A stretch of 64,000 nt of DNA from Limonium bicolor (Eukaryota > Streptophyta > Magnoliopsida > Caryophyllales > Plumbaginaceae): the NCBI GenBank assembly GCA_023374045.1, contig CM041782.1, positions 184,096,925-184,160,924 of the forward strand, read 5' to 3'. Position numbers and translations under genes: made by a program. The notes under the pieces are model-generated. The model was not told the origin of the DNA. It worked only from the letters and a program-made list of their open reading frames with translations, and made no database searches. This document shows, one piece after another, positions 62,448-64,000 of this stretch; position 1 is the first letter of the stretch; the number at the start of each line of letters is the position of its first letter.

Positions 62448-62813
62448 GTAAAAATCTCCAAGAAAACTCATTTTTTCTTCCTTCTCCTTGGTGTGACCGA
62501 TTTTTCCCCTCTTGCAATGCCTTGTTTTTCCTCTCTCTTTGAGCTTGATTCCAACCTTCCAATGGTGGTGGAACCATCTTCTTGAATCAAGGGCTAAAAC
62601 CCCTCTTAAAAAGCTCCAAAAGGTAAACCCTAACTTTGTGCTTTAAGCCTTTAATTGAATTAGAGTTTCCTAAGGGTTTAGTAGATTAATGAATACATTT
62701 TTATGTTCCTTGGGTGTTTGGGATGGAGTTTGGAAACTCCATTCCCACTTGACCGAATTTGAGGAGAGGAAGAGCAAGAGGAGAATTCAAAGAGAAACTT
62801 GCGAAATTAAGGT
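62448..62813 (+). promoter_or_regulatory. Three splice-donor-like AGGTA sites in LTR C
   Basis: TAAGGTAAAAATCTC (GT 62448-62449), AAAGGTAAACCCTA (62623-62624) and TAAGGTAGAAATC (62812-62813). Spacings are 175 and 189. The palindrome ATGGAGTTT-GG-AAACTCCAT is at 62723-62742. Confidence 0.5.
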
Positions 62814-63640
62814 AGAAATCTACCTTAACACTTGTTTTATTGTTTTAGAGTTTTGGGATGGGTAAAAAATTAATGAACCCAAATTATGGATTGCAAACTA
62901 TGTTGGAAAATGTTGTTTGGTTAATTTTAGAGAGAATTATGAACTATCTCGAATTAAGGGCCTTGGAGCCATGCACTTTATGTTTAGTGCTTATGTTGTT
63001 GTTGATGGGATTTTGAGGATATAATATGTTCTGGTTGGACCCTTTAAGGGTGTGGCTAGATTAGGAATGAAAATTGGTGAGAATTGATGAAGTTGAGGGT
63101 GTAAGATTTATGGGGAGGTTATGGCAAAATTTTAGTAGAAAAGAGTGTTTTAGTGGCTTGGTAAGTGGGGGAACTTAAGTGTTCATTGGGTAGAGTTGAG
63201 TGGGTTAATAGCCTTGGAATGGTAGATGGAGATTGGATTAGAAAAGGATAAAAATCTGTAGCAATATGCATATGAGGATCTTAGAAATGCTAGGAAGAGT
63301 TAGTGTGCAAGACTTAGGAAATGAAAGTTGAACTTGGTTTAGAAGTGCCTTTACCTAGGAATGAATTGGAATGGTCATAAGAATTTGGTAAGGTTGGAAG
63401 GAGGTAGGAACTAGCAAGAAAAGCTAGAAATGCACAGTGTGCAAAATGCAAGAATGTGAAAATTGAATTTGTTAATTTGGGCAAGAAGTTGGGTGCGGAT
63501 TGGACCGATGATTTAGGAGCGTTTAAGGAGTGTTTTAGGTGATTAAACTTGTAGAAAACTTGTGTGAATATTATGGAAAGTTTGAGGTGGTTTAGGGGCT
63601 GATTTGGAGTTAAAAATTACCTTAATAGCAGTTTTTAGCA

Positions 63641-63820
63641 GGGTTCGGGACCTAGGATATGAACCAAGTCCCGGACCACATCAGAAAATAGGCCGAGACT
63701 TAAAACAGGTTTTGGTCCGGGACCTAGGTCTAGGACCAGTCCCGGACCAGGGTAGAAAACAGGCCAAGAGTTTACAGAAGTGTTGGTCCGGGACTTTGGG
63801 TCCGGACCAAGTCCCGGACA
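63641..63820 (+). repeat. Hairpin array in LTR C
   Basis: It has three units with GGTCCGGGACCTAGG-type left arms and AGTCCCGGAC right arms, starting 2.14 kb from the LTR start. Stem words match those of B, but loops and spacers differ. Confidence 0.85.
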
Positions 63821-64000
63821 CACCCCCTAATTCAACCTCACCGTGAGTGTTTTAAAAGGGTTTAAATGATGGGGTTTTGAATGGTATTGGTTTTAGATGA
63901 TGTTAGGAGTTGTTTGGTGACCTTTAAAGGTCCTAAGAATATAAACAAGGTTGGAAAGTGAGTGAGTAAGTTGAGGAACTAAGTACACTAAGTTAAACCG

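Larger units (their letters stand above)
61500..64000 (+). mobile_element. LTR C (B family), continues past window end
   Basis: It begins TGAAATACCCCGAACTTAATTAGGG, the reverse complement of the end of B's LTRs. It stays alignable to B from 18727 down to about 16210 at the window end (acactaagttaaaccg). It lies in plus orientation, opposite to B, and is more diverged from the two B LTRs than they are from each other. Whether it is solo or part of an element cannot be seen. Confidence 0.9.

Overview
The window is plant nuclear DNA, from an angiosperm and probably a eudicot. It is built almost entirely of nested transposable elements. I found no intact host gene, no tRNA or rRNA gene, no CRISPR array and no prokaryotic feature. 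The plant signature comes from Athila-type Ty3/Gypsy sequences with a tRNA-Asp primer site, very large (about 4.4-4.5 kb) LTRs of LARD type, Ty1/Copia gag and pol remnants, two CACTA elements, a hAT element, Mutator-like foldback elements and a Stowaway-like MITE.

Layout. 1-1466: end of an Athila-like LTR, minus orientation. About 1905-13400: an old, scrambled giant-LTR element (A), interrupted by a Mutator-like element at 9861-11016. 13717-13896: hairpin MITE. 14198-28322: a complete LARD-like retrotransposon (B, minus orientation) with two 4.53 kb LTRs, 5-bp target duplication GACAC, primer site and polypurine tract, but no coding capacity. 28746-36157: an Athila-derived element with LTRs, tRNA-Asp primer site, broken gag and protease, and no RT, RNase H or integrase; its right tip lies in a 500-N assembly gap (36158-36657). 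36658-37658: broken Copia gag. 37921-38250 plus 45501-45617: a minisatellite split by a non-autonomous CACTA element (38251-45500, TSD TCA), which itself holds a solo LTR (E, 39747-44284, TSD GTATC). 45650-46611: Athila LTR fragment. 46612-50962: a second solo LTR (D, TSD AAGGA). 51154-53555: 3' LTR and RNase H/RT remnant of a Copia element, abutting a broken TNP2 CACTA transposase (53556-54627) whose element ends at 57642 after five hairpin subterminal repeats. 58025-58435: foldback element. 58719-60318: hAT element with perfect 8-bp TSD. 60477-60575: Stowaway-like MITE. 61500-64000: a further giant LTR (C), cut by the window end.

The most interesting pattern is shared by the giant LTRs B, C, D and E. 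Counted from the LTR 5' end (TGAAATA), each carries a GGSCCGGTTT promoter-side motif, with a GAGCGTTTT hairpin near 0.46 kb in B, C and D. At about 0.93-1.1 kb each has three AGGTA splice-donor-like sites spaced about 165-175 and 175-192 bases. B, C and D have a conserved ATGGAGTTT/AAACTCCAT palindrome between the second and third sites. From about 2.15-2.4 kb each has an array of GC-rich repeats, clear hairpins in B, C and E, whose core word differs between families. Similar GC-rich hairpin arrays occur in the Athila LTRs and in CACTA subterminal regions, so unrelated element classes here share one architecture. All identities are read by eye; no database search was run.
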